The notes: a model not told the origin generated them from the letters alone. A stretch of 64,000 nt of DNA from an uncultured Draconibacterium sp. (GCF_963675585.1 NZ_OY776414.1:3761001-3825000), one strand, 5' to 3'. Counted from the stretch's first letter, positions 24,271 to 34,251 are shown. A program made the numbers and translations.

Positions 24271-26127
24271 TTATTCTACAACGAATTTTACTGAATCCAT
24301 CTTTGTTCCATCATTAATTTTGGCAAGGTAAATGCCCGATTTTAACGACGACACATTTAAAGAATTGCCTTCAGTTGTTCCATTTAAAACAAGGGTTCCC
24401 GACATATTGTACACCTCTATGGCACTGTTTGCTTTTACATTCGAAAAGTAAACCACATCGTTTGCAGGATTTGGATAGACAAAAACATCACCCATATCTT
24501 CAATAATTCCCGAAGAAGTCACATCCTCTTCTTGAAGGCCAGATTTCAAGCTTTTGTCATCGTACACTTTATCGGAAACAGCAAAAATAGGATTTGAGTA
24601 AAACCACAAATCGTTAACCGCTTTTGTTGAATCGTTATCTCCCATTTCAAAATCGAGAACAGGATTTCCGTTTTCGTCTGTTTCGCCAGCCAATGCCAAC
24701 GGTTGATTAGTACCTCTTAAACGAATATAACAACCATCAACAACACGGATTGCAAAATAGATCAGAATTTTACCGTTCTCAACTTTCATCCATGGTTTGC
24801 TTTCAATTCCATTGGGAGAAGTAACACCTCCATTTTCATCAAAGCGAGCAATGATTCTTGCACCCGATGCTTCCGGGGTATTGTAATTTGTATCAGTTGG
24901 TGCAACCATTCCTGTTAAGTCGCCCATAATTACATCAACATGGTCCAACTCCGGATTCATTCCAAAATTATTATCTGTTTCGGGATCACGAATAATAACC
25001 TCAACAAGAGCATATCCATCTTCACAGCTTACTGTTTCTCCCATGTAAGCAACATTATCGCTTTTTAAACTGAAATCAAGTACATCAATCAAGTCGCCTT
25101 CAACGACCCACGAGTTTCCTGAACGTAAACCATTAACAATTGCTTTTGGATCTTTCTTATCGGTAACATATGTATATGTTTTCTGGTATTCACCGGGGTA
25201 AAAGTCACCATTCACATCATGAAAATCAGAACTGGCAAACAACCAGAATTTGCGACCTTCGCTTAACATAGCATCCCACAATCCACCAATTGTTGCAGCA
25301 TAAGTACCACAGCCACCATACGTACCACCACCATCGGCTGAAGTACTGTATCCTCCACGGCCAGAAGACTTCTGGTGTCCTGGCATACTTTCAAAACCAA
25401 AACATACGTCAGGGCCGGCGTTATTCATATCTCTGAAATCAGCAATAGTATATTTCTTTTTTCTTTCAGGATGTGCAGGCACCAACCAGCTTTCTTCGGC
25501 GTAGTTGGCCTGAAGCCATGCTATCGCTTCCAGGGTTTTTGCATGGCCTTCTTTTACGCTTTTTACCCAACCCATATCGGCACCACCAGTACTATCTGTA
25601 TCGCTACCATCAAATTTATATTCAAATTCAGCCAATGGATTTACCGTAGCATCAATACTATCAAATTGACTTGAAATAATTCCAACTCCTGCATGCTCAT
25701 GTCCCGGAACATTCATTTCATATCCCTGAATAATAACCTTATTGGCTAAAACCTTACGGTAGAGTTCGATTTGAGGAAACGACCAATCTTTCAAACTCTG
25801 CCAACGAAACATTTTTTCCCCGTCGTTATCGCCCAATAAAGTTACTCCGGCTTCGGCCCATGTAACTGTGGTTCCAAAATCTTTTCCCGACGCCAGTCCC
25901 CAACGGTTAAAAGCACCACCATGTTCACTATTTGCCCACCAGTCCAGGCCAAATTCAGCATTTTTTTGCATCATGTGCCCAATACTCCACGATCCATCAG
26001 TAAAAGTACTGTGTTGGTGAAAATCGCCGATTACATAACCACTCTGCGCTTTCGCGGTGTTAGTTATTACCCCCGCAAGAAGAAGAATAAAAACTACGTT
26101 AATTTTTGAGAAAGTAAACTTTTTCAT
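24271..26127 (-). CDS. Secreted PHP-like metallo-phosphoesterase with type IX sorting domain
   Basis: A 618-residue precursor with signal MKKFTFSKINVVFILLLAGV, cleaved after NTAKA. The PHP-type metal site is visible as GDFHQHSTFTDGSW (HxH), WANSEHGG, VPAHPERKKKY and ASSDFHDVNG. These ligands fit a multi-metal phosphoesterase fold acting outside the cell. The last 75 residues are a type A T9SS sorting domain (VFVYPNPANDVVYFSNV ... LKSGIYLAKI ... SVKFVVE), so it should be exported by the T9SS and anchored or released at the surface. It has its own -7 box and a strong terminator. The substrate is unknown. Confidence 0.88.
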   Translation of the reverse strand: MKKFTFSKINVVFILLLAGVITNTAKAQSGYVIGDFHQHSTFTDGSWSIGHMMQKNAEFGLDWWANSEHGGAFNRWGLASGKDFGTTVTWAEAGVTLLGDNDGEKMFRWQSLKDWSFPQIELYRKVLANKVIIQGYEMNVPGHEHAGVGIISSQFDSIDATVNPLAEFEYKFDGSDTDSTGGADMGWVKSVKEGHAKTLEAIAWLQANYAEESWLVPAHPERKKKYTIADFRDMNNAGPDVCFGFESMPGHQKSSGRGGYSTSADGGGTYGGCGTYAATIGGLWDAMLSEGRKFWLFASSDFHDVNGDFYPGEYQKTYTYVTDKKDPKAIVNGLRSGNSWVVEGDLIDVLDFSLKSDNVAYMGETVSCEDGYALVEVIIRDPETDNNFGMNPELDHVDVIMGDLTGMVAPTDTNYNTPEASGARIIARFDENGGVTSPNGIESKPWMKVENGKILIYFAIRVVDGCYIRLRGTNQPLALAGETDENGNPVLDFEMGDNDSTKAVNDLWFYSNPIFAVSDKVYDDKSLKSGLQEEDVTSSGIIEDMGDVFVYPNPANDVVYFSNVKANSAIEVYNMSGTLVLNGTTEGNSLNVSSLKSGIYLAKINDGTKMDSVKFVVE

Positions 26128-26499
26128 ACACTAAATTTTTTGGTTTTTTTTGTTTGTTGATTGAATAAAATTCAGGGACAAAGTTAGATCTCAAAAAAAA
26201 ACAAAGATGAACTAATGATTACTATAACATCAAGCAACAAGAACAAATGTTTACGTAAACATCTCTTAAATGTATCTATTGTGTTAATAATTAACTGCAG
26301 GTTAGCACATCTTTAAACATGGATAATTTATTTGTTTGCCACGTTTGAAAATTTGAGGCAACTAAAAAAGAAATCGACTAAAAGACACCTCCCGAAACTT
26401 AAAATTTGCTGAAATATGACTTAAATATGGGTAGATATTAGGTGCAGTGTAAGAAATTAAACCGGGGAATAAATAAGCAGGCCACTCCCGGTCGAAAGA
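26128..26499. other. 372-bp intergenic region between the T9SS protein and the 193-aa protein
   Basis: Holds the promoter of the gene at 24271 and otherwise AT-rich DNA. I see no open frame with coding character, no RNA fold and no clear terminator; CCGGGGAATAAATAAGCAGG...CTCCCGG near 26462-26490 is a possible weak stem. Confidence 0.5.
26179..26186 (-). promoter_or_regulatory. Bacteroidota -7 box of the PHP-like T9SS gene
   Basis: The minus strand reads TAACTTTG, a full TAnnTTTG match, 52 nt before the ATG. A TTTG about 15 nt upstream is a possible -33 element at shorter than usual spacing. Confidence 0.5.
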
Positions 26500-27081
26500 C
26501 TATAATTCAAACGCAGTTTGCCATTGTTGTTTTCGGTTTTTGCAATAAAGCAATTTAAAGCGCTGTCCCCACCCCAGGTATTTATTTTTATACAAAAGAA
26601 CACAAAGCTCTTTCTTGCTTAATTTGGCATGCTTCTTCTTTATTTGGGTCTCGCTTAAAGTCATAAACTCCACAATATTATCAAATGACTGCCACTCTAT
26701 TTTATCGTATTTTAACGGAAAGGTGTAATGTCTGCCGTATTTTTCATGCAGCAAATCGTCGTGTAAAATGGAGTGCATGGTCTTTAGCCATTCTACTTTT
26801 ATGGCATGCGGTAAGTAACCATATTCCACATAAAACAGCTGTTTATGAAACAAGCCCAGTAAATCGCGCTTGAGATACGGACTAAATTTTCCACGTTGAA
26901 TCTTTTTCATGTAACGCCGGTATTCGTCGGAGCATTTTTCGATGGTTTGCAAATGATTGCTGCGCTGGCTGGCCTGAAAGGTTAGTACAGCACCAAATAC
27001 TCCCAATGCCATTACAGCGCTAGAAACTGCGGTAACAATTTCCCAGCCGGTTGCTTGTAACAAAATGTAGTTCAAATTCAT
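26500..27081 (-). CDS. Hypothetical single-pass membrane protein
   Basis: 193 residues, not recognised. An N-terminal hydrophobic segment (about 13-36: IVTAVSSAVMALGVFGAVLT) is followed by a basic, aromatic-rich cytoplasmic part (YRRYMKKIQRGKFSPYLKRDLLG, LFYVEYGYLPHAIKVEW). It looks like the DUF4760/membrane-tethered type of small Bacteroidota proteins, but that comparison is uncertain. It is monocistronic, with long empty gaps on both sides. Composition is like its neighbours and gives no sign of transfer. Confidence 0.6.
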   Translation of the reverse strand: MNLNYILLQATGWEIVTAVSSAVMALGVFGAVLTFQASQRSNHLQTIEKCSDEYRRYMKKIQRGKFSPYLKRDLLGLFHKQLFYVEYGYLPHAIKVEWLKTMHSILHDDLLHEKYGRHYTFPLKYDKIEWQSFDNIVEFMTLSETQIKKKHAKLSKKELCVLLYKNKYLGWGQRFKLLYCKNRKQQWQTAFEL

Positions 27082-27549
27082 TTCTTTTGTGTTTTAGTTT
27101 TTTGAGGCTTACCCGTAAAATCAGCTCGATTTGAATATTTATATATCAAAAGTACATGGGCACACTAAAAGTCAATTTGACCTTTAGTCGATTTTAAAAT
27201 TGCTGCCGCAGGCCTTCATCCCGATTCAATCGGGACGAAGCAAAAAGTTCAAGGCTGCTTTTAGTCTTTCCCCTACATTTTCATAAAACCCAAATTCGGA
27301 CGGGTGATCTCCTCGTACACTCGGAGCTTCCCGCTCTCATTAAGGTTTCATTTTAACTCCACGCAAAGACCAAAAGAGGCCGGTCCTCTGATGTAGAGAT
27401 GGTAAACCAAAGACCTTGTTCGAAGCTTCGGCCTGATAAGGCAAAGACGCATTAAAATCTATTGTTGCAGGATTATACAAACTTCGGAAAATTACTCCAC
27501 CTGAAATTTCATACGATCCTTTTTTTTAAGTTTTATTATTCATAATTAG
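27082..27549. other. 468-bp intergenic region with palindrome and an open 60-codon stretch
   Basis: TCCCGATT-CA-AATCGGGA-like palindrome at about 27220-27237. On the minus strand a frame without an upstream start is open from about 27526 to the TAA at 27340 (GLPSLHQRTGLFWSLRGVK near its end). It lacks an ATG and a ribosome-binding site, so I regard it as a degraded gene or dispersed repeat. Confidence 0.4.
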
Positions 27550-28008
27550 TTAGTTACCTGTTTCCAGGTAATATATCGATTTATAATCGAGCACTTTTGC
27601 TCCCAGTTTATTGTAAAAATTCAGAGCCTCGGTGTTGGCATTGTTTACATACCACTCAACAATTTTAGCACCCTGTTTTCGGGCATGTTCGTTTACAAAA
27701 TTCAGCAGCAGCAAACCAATTCCCCTGCCACGGTATTCCGGAAAAACAAACAAATCTTCGATGTAGTAATTAGCGGTTGCTTTAAATGTAGAAAAGGTTT
27801 TAAAAATCAGGGTATATCCACAAATTTCCTTGTTTTCATTTTCAGCCATAAAAACCTCCACATGACTGCCGGATTTAAATAGCGTATTTCTGATGTCCTG
27901 TTCGGTGGCAGTTACCATTTCCTGCTGATTTACATGCTCAGCCAATCCGCGAATACAGTTTAATATGGCAAGCGAGTCTTGTTCTACTGCGGGTCGTATG
28001 TTTATCAT
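27550..28008 (-). CDS. GNAT-family N-acetyltransferase
   Basis: A 152-residue single GNAT domain. Motif A is clear: YIEDLFVFPEYRGRGIGLLL contains the acetyl-CoA pyrophosphate-binding R-G-x-G loop. Motif B follows as EWYVNNANTEALNFYNKLGA. The N-terminal ININPAVEQDS-like strand and length resemble the spermidine/diamine acetyltransferase-like subgroup (SAT-like), but the substrate cannot be read from sequence. It stands alone, with 344 bp of non-coding DNA upstream. Confidence 0.88.
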   Translation of the reverse strand: MINIRPAVEQDSLAILNCIRGLAEHVNQQEMVTATEQDIRNTLFKSGSHVEVFMAENENKEICGYTLIFKTFSTFKATANYYIEDLFVFPEYRGRGIGLLLLNFVNEHARKQGAKIVEWYVNNANTEALNFYNKLGAKVLDYKSIYYLETGN

Positions 28009-28352
28009 GTTTGTACCAGTATTTTTTATTTGTTATTGATTGTGAGAAGTGGCAGTCGTACCGTAAAATTAATAAGAACTTATGTTAATACAAAATTGTA
28101 ATCCATCTCATTATTTAACGGTCGTGTTCTGTTTTACAGCGCTTTACCATTGCCATCTGATACTGGCGAGAGGCTGTAAGCATAAAAAACCTGAATCTGC
28201 CCAACATTTTCAAATTTTGATAATTCGAAAATCAAATCCACTTGTTTTGCATTACTTTTCTGGTTAGCTTTAAAGCACTTAAATGTAACTCCCCTTTTAC
28301 AAAAAAGATGGGCGTTAAACAATACAGTACTAATTGACATACAGAATAATGC
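28009..28352. other. 344-bp divergent intergenic region (GNAT / hybrid kinase)
   Basis: Must hold the divergent promoters of the GNAT and hybrid-kinase genes. I see no convincing TTTG/TAnnTTTG pair, terminator or coding frame. Confidence 0.4.
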
Positions 28353-30533
28353 ATGAAGCATTTAAAATTAAATAAAATACCGGGCACTGGTCGTTTCACC
28401 CTAATACCTATTCTTTTGGTTTTGTTTTTTACCATCTTTTATTTGGTTTACAGAGACATAAAAATTAAAACAATTGATGAATTTAACCACGAACAACTTA
28501 TACTGGCACGAACTGCATCGCAGGGAATAACTTCGTTCTTTAATGATTGTAATGCCGATCTCACCTTCCTGTCAAAGCTTGATGATGTTATTGAAGCCAC
28601 CGACAAGAGTGAGGAATTAATGAAGAATTATTTTGAAACGCACAAAGAGATTTTAGCGGCCATTACAAGAATTGACAATCGCGGAACAATATTGTCAACA
28701 TTTCCTTTAAATCCTTCGGTAGTTGGCGAAGACATTTCTTACCAATTCCATGTTCAGCAAGTATTAACTACACACCAGCCTGTAATTAGCGACGTATTTA
28801 TGTCGGTGCAGGGATACTTAACCATAGCCTATCACATACCTGTTTTTAAGGGAGACGAATTTAAAGGAAGTATAGCCATTTTAATCCCGATAAACCGACT
28901 TGGAGAGCTTTACCTGCAGAACATAAAAACCAGAGGAACGGGTCATGCGTGGTTACTTACCAAACATGGTGTTGAGATATTCTGTTCGCTGGAAGGACAT
29001 ACCGGCAATTCATACCTTAATAATACAGAGCACAATACTTCCTCCAGCAACTTACTTCAAAAAATTAAGGAAACTGAAAATGGTGCAACAAAAAGTATTC
29101 ACCAAAAAACAATAGCAAAGGGAAAATCAAAATACGAGGAAGAATACATAACCTTTTATCGTGTTCCGCTGGGAAGTACCTACTGGACCATCCTCATATC
29201 GTGCCAGGAAAAGGATATTTACACGGCAATTACACAGTTTCGCGACCATTCCATTATTGCTTTTATATTGCTAATTATTGCCAGTGCCATATATATTTAC
29301 TCCTTGTTAAAAGTTCGAAATGTTTTGGCGGAAGCTGCCAAACGCAAAAAAGCAGAAAAAGAACTAATAATAGCCAAGGAGCAGGCGGAAGAAAGCAATC
29401 GCTTAAAATCGGCATTTTTACAAAATATGAGTCACGAAATTCGAACTCCCATGAATGCCATTATGGGATTTTCTTCGTTACTGGTGGATGCATTCGACGA
29501 TAAAGAACAACTGAAACAGTTTTCCGACATCATAAATCTTAGCGGAAACAATCTCCTAAAAATCATTAACGACATACTCGATATTGCAAAAATAGAGTCG
29601 GGACAGCTGGCAATTCATCCCGAGGGTTTTAAACTCAGCGAATTATTCGAAGAAATGAACCTGTTCTTTAACGAACACAAAAAACAGATAAATAAAGAGC
29701 ACATCGAATTTAGCCTTCATTCGGCATTGGAACCAGCAGATGACATCATTGTTTCTGACAAAGGGAAACTAAAACAAATTCTGATCAATCTGATAAACAA
29801 CGCATTTAAATTTACCGAGCACGGAAAAATTGAAGCGCGGTGTAAAATTGAAAATGAGAAAGATCTGGTATTCAGCATTTCAGATACCGGATTGGGCATA
29901 CCACCCGACAAACAGGCCACCATATTCGAACGTTTCACACAACTTCACCACGATAAAAAAGTGCTTTACGGAGGAACAGGTTTGGGGCTATCAATTGTTA
30001 ACGGGCTGTTGGAATTACTGGAAGGAAAAATATGGCTCAAATCTGAACCCGAAAACCGCAAAGAAGGAAAGCAGGGAGGAACAACTTTCTATTTTTCCAT
30101 TCCGTACAAAAAAGCCACGCAAACCGACCTGGGGCATTCAGCTGACGAAGAAGAGAAGGAATATACCTTTCAAAATCAAACCATTCTGCTGGTAGAAGAC
30201 AATTATTTAAACACCGCCTATATTCAAAAAATATTAGTAAATGCCAACTTAAAAGTCATCCACGCAGATTGTGGTTTGGATGCCGTAAAAATGGCAAAAT
30301 CGGAATCTCCTGATTTGGTTTTAATGGACATTGGGCTACCCGATATAAGCGGCTACGAAGCAACCGGAAAAATAAAAGCATTTAACCACAATTTGAAAAT
30401 AATTGCTCAAACCGCCTATGCTTCTCATAACGACCGCTTAAAAGCATACGATGCAGGATGCGATGATTTTATTAGCAAACCCTTAAAACGCGGAAGTTTG
30501 CTTGCCATGATCCAGAAACATTTAGCGCGATAG
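28353..30533 (+). CDS. Hybrid sensor histidine kinase with dCache sensor and receiver
   Basis: 726 residues. A transmembrane helix (about 16-33) and a second (about 297-316) bracket a periplasmic dCache-like sensor with the [15 protein letters not shown] helix. A coiled linker leads to HisKA with phospho-acceptor His361 ([13 protein letters not shown]), then HATPase_c ([36 protein letters not shown]). The C-terminal receiver has phospho-acceptor Asp659 ([11 protein letters not shown]) and the KPL lysine. No output domain is attached, so a further phosphorelay partner must exist elsewhere. Convergent with the gene at 30656 through a shared terminator. Confidence 0.93.
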   Translation: MKHLKLNKIPGTGRFTLIPILLVLFFTIFYLVYRDIKIKTIDEFNHEQLILARTASQGITSFFNDCNADLTFLSKLDDVIEATDKSEELMKNYFETHKEILAAITRIDNRGTILSTFPLNPSVVGEDISYQFHVQQVLTTHQPVISDVFMSVQGYLTIAYHIPVFKGDEFKGSIAILIPINRLGELYLQNIKTRGTGHAWLLTKHGVEIFCSLEGHTGNSYLNNTEHNTSSSNLLQKIKETENGATKSIHQKTIAKGKSKYEEEYITFYRVPLGSTYWTILISCQEKDIYTAITQFRDHSIIAFILLIIASAIYIYSLLKVRNVLAEAAKRKKAEKELIIAKEQAEESNRLKSAFLQNMSHEIRTPMNAIMGFSSLLVDAFDDKEQLKQFSDIINLSGNNLLKIINDILDIAKIESGQLAIHPEGFKLSELFEEMNLFFNEHKKQINKEHIEFSLHSALEPADDIIVSDKGKLKQILINLINNAFKFTEHGKIEARCKIENEKDLVFSISDTGLGIPPDKQATIFERFTQLHHDKKVLYGGTGLGLSIVNGLLELLEGKIWLKSEPENRKEGKQGGTTFYFSIPYKKATQTDLGHSADEEEKEYTFQNQTILLVEDNYLNTAYIQKILVNANLKVIHADCGLDAVKMAKSESPDLVLMDIGLPDISGYEATGKIKAFNHNLKIIAQTAYASHNDRLKAYDAGCDDFISKPLKRGSLLAMIQKHLAR

Positions 30534-30600
30534 TTTGTACAAACAACCAGGCATCCGTTTTTAACTGCAATATCAATTTGTAAAAATTATACTCGCATAA

Positions 30601-30633
30601 AAAAGCCGGATCACACAAGGCAATCCGGCTTTT
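30601..30633. terminator. Bidirectional terminator between hybrid kinase and acidic secreted protein
   Basis: AAAAGCCGGAT (30601-30611) pairs with ATCCGGCTTTT (30623-30633). T-runs follow on both strands, serving two convergent genes. Confidence 0.85.
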
Positions 30634-30655
30634 AAAGCTGTCTAACTGTTTTTAT

Positions 30656-31573
30656 CTATTTCTGCTCTTCTACTTCTTCTTCCACTTCCACATCCACCTT
30701 CATCTCACCATCCTTTTTGATCTTTTTAATGGTGATCTTTTTACCATCTTTTTCAATTACCTGTACATCATCGTCACCTTCATGCACATTCCAAACTTTT
30801 CCATCTTCAAAAATTTCAACTTTCCCGTCGTCGCCGGCAATCACTTTAATTTGTTTGCTTTTGTGAGGCATTCCTTCCTGAATAAAAACCGGGCTGTTGC
30901 CAGCGCTTTTCATGATTATCTCTTCATGTATTTCCTTACTTTCTTTTGCCGGCTTTTCACGAACGATTGTAATTTTTTCGCGTCCGTCTTTCAGTTCTTT
31001 TTTCTCGAACGAGATAATGCCGGGATCGCTCAAATCTATCACATTCCCATCCTGCTTATCAATGCGGATGATTTTGTGTGCCGGTGCCATAGCTGGTGCG
31101 CCAAAAAACATGTCGTTGTCTCCTTTGCTGTGCCATTTTAAAACATCAGCCTCATCGCCACCGATAACCTTTATACGATATTGTTTGCTTGAGTCTCCAT
31201 CTTCTGTTTTAAATTCATAAACAGCAGGTGCAGTTTTATTCCCCGACTTCATTATAAAGACGTTTCCACTTCCATCCTCTTCAACATCAAAATCCATATC
31301 GAAATCCATGTCCATGTCAAAATCTCCTTTCGACACCCATTTCATTGCATGTCCACCGTCGATGGTATCGCCATTCCAAATCAACACTTCATCAACTTTC
31401 ATAACTGTATCGATTTCCATTTTTTTACCATCATCGCCAATTTTCACCATTTTAATGTGTTTTTTCCCTTTCTCGTCCTGCGGAACATTTAAAGGCGACT
31501 GATTAATTGAAATGGCTGAAGTAAATACAAGAGCCGATGCAAGAATTGCGGTAAGTGATAAAATTCGTTTCAT
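30656..31573 (-). CDS. Acidic repeat-bearing secreted protein divergent from a two-component system
   Basis: A 305-residue precursor with signal MKRILSLTAILASALVFTSA. The mature protein is highly charged, with Asp/Met repeats (DMDMDFDMDFDVEEDG), several strand-turn units of the type IKVIGGDEADV, IKVIAGDDGKVEIFEDGK and KKITIKKIKKDG, and a Glu-rich tail. No family was recognised. The layout (repeated 8-12 residue hairpins) suggests a beta-structured periplasmic protein. It is encoded divergently, 139 bp from a sensor kinase/regulator pair, so it may be the target or the signal input of that pair. That is inference from position. Confidence 0.7.
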   Translation of the reverse strand: MKRILSLTAILASALVFTSAISINQSPLNVPQDEKGKKHIKMVKIGDDGKKMEIDTVMKVDEVLIWNGDTIDGGHAMKWVSKGDFDMDMDFDMDFDVEEDGSGNVFIMKSGNKTAPAVYEFKTEDGDSSKQYRIKVIGGDEADVLKWHSKGDNDMFFGAPAMAPAHKIIRIDKQDGNVIDLSDPGIISFEKKELKDGREKITIVREKPAKESKEIHEEIIMKSAGNSPVFIQEGMPHKSKQIKVIAGDDGKVEIFEDGKVWNVHEGDDDVQVIEKDGKKITIKKIKKDGEMKVDVEVEEEVEEQK

Positions 31574-31699
31574 GTTATTTATTTTTCGATTTAAATTTCT
31601 GACACAAATATACCCTACAATCTATCACTCAATCCGTTAAAGGCTGGTTAAAATCTGTTAAGGAAAAGTTAAAGTCTGAATTCAACCTGTTTAAATATC

Positions 31700-31707
31700 T
31701 ATATTTG
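31700..31707 (+). promoter_or_regulatory. Candidate -7 box very close to the kinase start codon
   Basis: TATATTTG matches TAnnTTTG but ends only 4 nt before the ATG at 31712. If used, the transcript would have almost no leader. No good -33 was seen. Confidence 0.3.
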
Positions 31708-31711
31708 AGGC

Positions 31712-33463
31712 ATGAACAAGAAAATTTTCACCGCTTTAATCGTACTTATGGGCATCTCAATACTTGGGATTATAGCCGTACAACTGGTATGGATGAACAA
31801 TGCCATTCGGGTGAAAAACGAAATGTTTAAGCGCAGTGTTAACGAAGCTTTGTACCAAACGGTAAACCGCCTGGAAGACATTCATAATTTTGGAGTGGTA
31901 AACGAAATGGTGTTCAACGACGACTCGCTGCACTGGATCAAAAGTGGAGAAAATGATTTTGAATTTGATACAGACATTGACAATAATATACAGTGGTTTG
32001 AAAAAGACGACTCCATTCGGGTGATCCGGCGATCGCCGGCGGCTAAAAAACCCGTAAAAATAATCCGTGAATATGCTCCAGCCAAAAACGAAGCATTAAT
32101 CGAAATTACAGTCGACGACGAATCGGAAGCTCCCAAAGTAGCCCGGTCGATAAGTTATTCGTACAGTTCCAACTCAAAAAACGGACATCTGATTATTGCA
32201 GGCGAAAACATCGACACTGATAAAATGGTGGTATTCCGAAAAGACACCATTATTTCGGATGCCGATTCGCTTTATGCTTTTAGCACCATAAAAATTGATT
32301 CGGTGCTCACCGATTTAAAAGACTTCGAAATTATTCAACCCGATCTTTCCAGGCGTGTTAAAGTAAAAGCCAGTAATTTAAAACGGATGGCGAACAAAGT
32401 TGTTACCGAATTTTCGTCGTGGGACATACGCCAGATTGATGAGGAGTTGATATACGAAACACTGAAAAAGGAGCTGCAGGATAAAAACATTCCGCTCGAT
32501 TTTGAATTCGGAATAAAACGCGACAGTGTTATGAATTTTCCTCATGCCGTTTCGGATTCGGCCACGGTTGCCAATTCCATTTTTCAGGCACAACTCTACC
32601 CCAACGACATTTTCCAGAAAAACATAAAACTGGCAGTATTCTTTCCGCAAAAGGATAGTTTTATTTATCGCTCGTTAAACTGGTTGCTCCTGGCGTCATT
32701 CCTTTTTTCCTTGTTCATTTTGGTGACCTTTGCCCTGAGTATTTTTTACATTCTCCGGCAAAAGAAAATTTCTGAAATGAAATCGGATTTTATCAATAAC
32801 ATGACACACGAATTTAAAACTCCGATTGCAACGATTTCGGTGGCCAGCGATTCAATAACCAACGAAAAAGTAGTTGGCGATCCGGAGCGAATAAAATATT
32901 TTGCGGGTATGATTAAAAAAGAAAATGCCCGCATGAACCGACAGGTAGAAGATATTTTAACAATAGCCCGGCTGGATAAAAAAGACTTTGAATTTAACTG
33001 GGAAACCATTGATGTACACGACCTGATTAACGATGCGGTTCAGGGAATTGCGCTGCAGATTGACAAACGAAATGGTAAAATTGAAACCCGCTTTCAGGCT
33101 GCAAACCCAATGATTTCCACTGACCGAATACACTGTACAAACGTTATTTACAACTTAATCGACAATGCAAATAAATATTCGGCTGAGGCTCCGGAAATTA
33201 TAATATCGACAAAAAATGAAGCAAAAGGTGTACTGATTTCGGTGGAAGACAAAGGAATTGGCATGTCGAAAACAGTGCAGGCAAAAATATTTGAGCGGTT
33301 TTATCGCCAAACCAGTGGTAACATACACAACGTAAAAGGTTTTGGACTGGGCTTGAGTTACGTAAAAGCAGTACTTGAAGCCAATCGCGGAACCATAAGC
33401 GTACAAAGCGAACCCGGAAAGGGAAGTAAATTTGATGTATTTTTACCCTTTGTGAGGGAATAA
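31712..33463 (+). CDS. Sensor histidine kinase (EnvZ/PhoR-like)
   Basis: 583 residues: an N-terminal transmembrane helix (about 6-26), a long periplasmic domain of about 290 residues, a second helix (about 324-347: LNWLLLASFLFSLFILVTF), then HisKA with His366 (MTHEFKTPIATISVASD) and HATPase_c (NLIDNANKYSAEAP, EDKGIGMSKTVQAKIFERFY, GFGLGLSYVKAVL). The long acidic periplasmic part shares the charged, Asp-rich style of the divergent secreted protein at 30656. The cognate OmpR-type regulator follows 95 bp downstream, separated by a palindromic repeat. Confidence 0.93.
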   Translation: MNKKIFTALIVLMGISILGIIAVQLVWMNNAIRVKNEMFKRSVNEALYQTVNRLEDIHNFGVVNEMVFNDDSLHWIKSGENDFEFDTDIDNNIQWFEKDDSIRVIRRSPAAKKPVKIIREYAPAKNEALIEITVDDESEAPKVARSISYSYSSNSKNGHLIIAGENIDTDKMVVFRKDTIISDADSLYAFSTIKIDSVLTDLKDFEIIQPDLSRRVKVKASNLKRMANKVVTEFSSWDIRQIDEELIYETLKKELQDKNIPLDFEFGIKRDSVMNFPHAVSDSATVANSIFQAQLYPNDIFQKNIKLAVFFPQKDSFIYRSLNWLLLASFLFSLFILVTFALSIFYILRQKKISEMKSDFINNMTHEFKTPIATISVASDSITNEKVVGDPERIKYFAGMIKKENARMNRQVEDILTIARLDKKDFEFNWETIDVHDLINDAVQGIALQIDKRNGKIETRFQAANPMISTDRIHCTNVIYNLIDNANKYSAEAPEIIISTKNEAKGVLISVEDKGIGMSKTVQAKIFERFYRQTSGNIHNVKGFGLGLSYVKAVLEANRGTISVQSEPGKGSKFDVFLPFVRE

Positions 33464-33525
33464 AGAGTACATTGAAAAACGACATTCTGAACTCGTTTCA
33501 AAATCTCAGTAAAAAATTAAACCAG

Positions 33526-33546
33526 ATCCTGAAATAAATTCAGGAT
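33526..33546. repeat. ATCCTGAA/TTCAGGAT palindromic repeat between kinase and regulator
   Basis: ATCCTGAA-ATAAA-TTCAGGAT followed by GACG, a copy of the dispersed CCTGAA...TTCAGGATGAC family. It ends 12 bp before the GTG start of the response regulator. Confidence 0.7.
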
Positions 33547-33558
33547 GACGATAACAAA

Positions 33559-34251
33559 GTGAATAGTAAACATCATATATTTTTAGTGGAAGACGACCTG
33601 AGTTTTGGGGCGGTATTAAAATCGTACCTCGAAATTAATGAGTACGAAGTTACCTGGGTTGACGATGGCAAACTCGCGATGAATAAATTCAGAAACGGAG
33701 AATACCACATTTGCATCCTCGATGTAATGCTTCCCAATGTTGATGGTTTTACAATTGGCGCCGAAATCAGAAAAATAAACAGGGAAATTCCCATGGTATT
33801 TTTAACGGCCAAAACCTTAAAAGAAGACATACTAAAAGGATACAATGTTGGTGCCGACGATTACATTACCAAACCTTTCGACACTGAAGTTTTGTTGTGT
33901 AAAATACAGGCAATCATCAAACGGCAATCCACAGAAGCCAAAGCCGAAGAAGACCACTTTTCCATCGGCTCCTACACTTTCGACTCAACACTCAGAAACA
34001 TCACCCGAAACGGGATAAAACAAAAACTGTCGCCAAAAGAATCTGATCTGTTAAAGTTATTGTGCCAGAACAAAAACGAACTGCTGTCGCGCGAAACCGC
34101 CTTGCGCAAAATTTGGGGCGAAGATGGCTATTTTACGGCACGAAGCATGGATGTTTTTATTACCAAACTTCGAAAGTACCTTAAAGATGATCCGTCAATT
34201 GAAATTAAAAACATTCACGGCAGCGGGTTTTTACTGGAAGTGAATTCCTAG
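33559..34251 (+). CDS. OmpR-family response regulator
   Basis: Starts at GTG 33559 (MNSKHHIFLVEDDLSFG); no ATG precedes the receiver in frame. 230 residues: receiver with acidic pocket EDD, phospho-acceptor Asp55 (CILDVMLPNVDG) and Lys105 (TKPF), then a winged helix-turn-helix trans_reg_C domain (KLSPKESDLLKLLC, TARSMDVFITKLRKYL). Partner of the kinase at 31712. The repeat placed just ahead of the start codon leaves only about a dozen bases for any ribosome-binding site. Confidence 0.93.
   Translation: MNSKHHIFLVEDDLSFGAVLKSYLEINEYEVTWVDDGKLAMNKFRNGEYHICILDVMLPNVDGFTIGAEIRKINREIPMVFLTAKTLKEDILKGYNVGADDYITKPFDTEVLLCKIQAIIKRQSTEAKAEEDHFSIGSYTFDSTLRNITRNGIKQKLSPKESDLLKLLCQNKNELLSRETALRKIWGEDGYFTARSMDVFITKLRKYLKDDPSIEIKNIHGSGFLLEVNS

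Noticed and set aside
26128-26499. Riboswitch or RNA gene in the gap upstream of the T9SS protein
   Set aside because: Only a promoter box and AT-rich sequence could be seen; no conserved fold.
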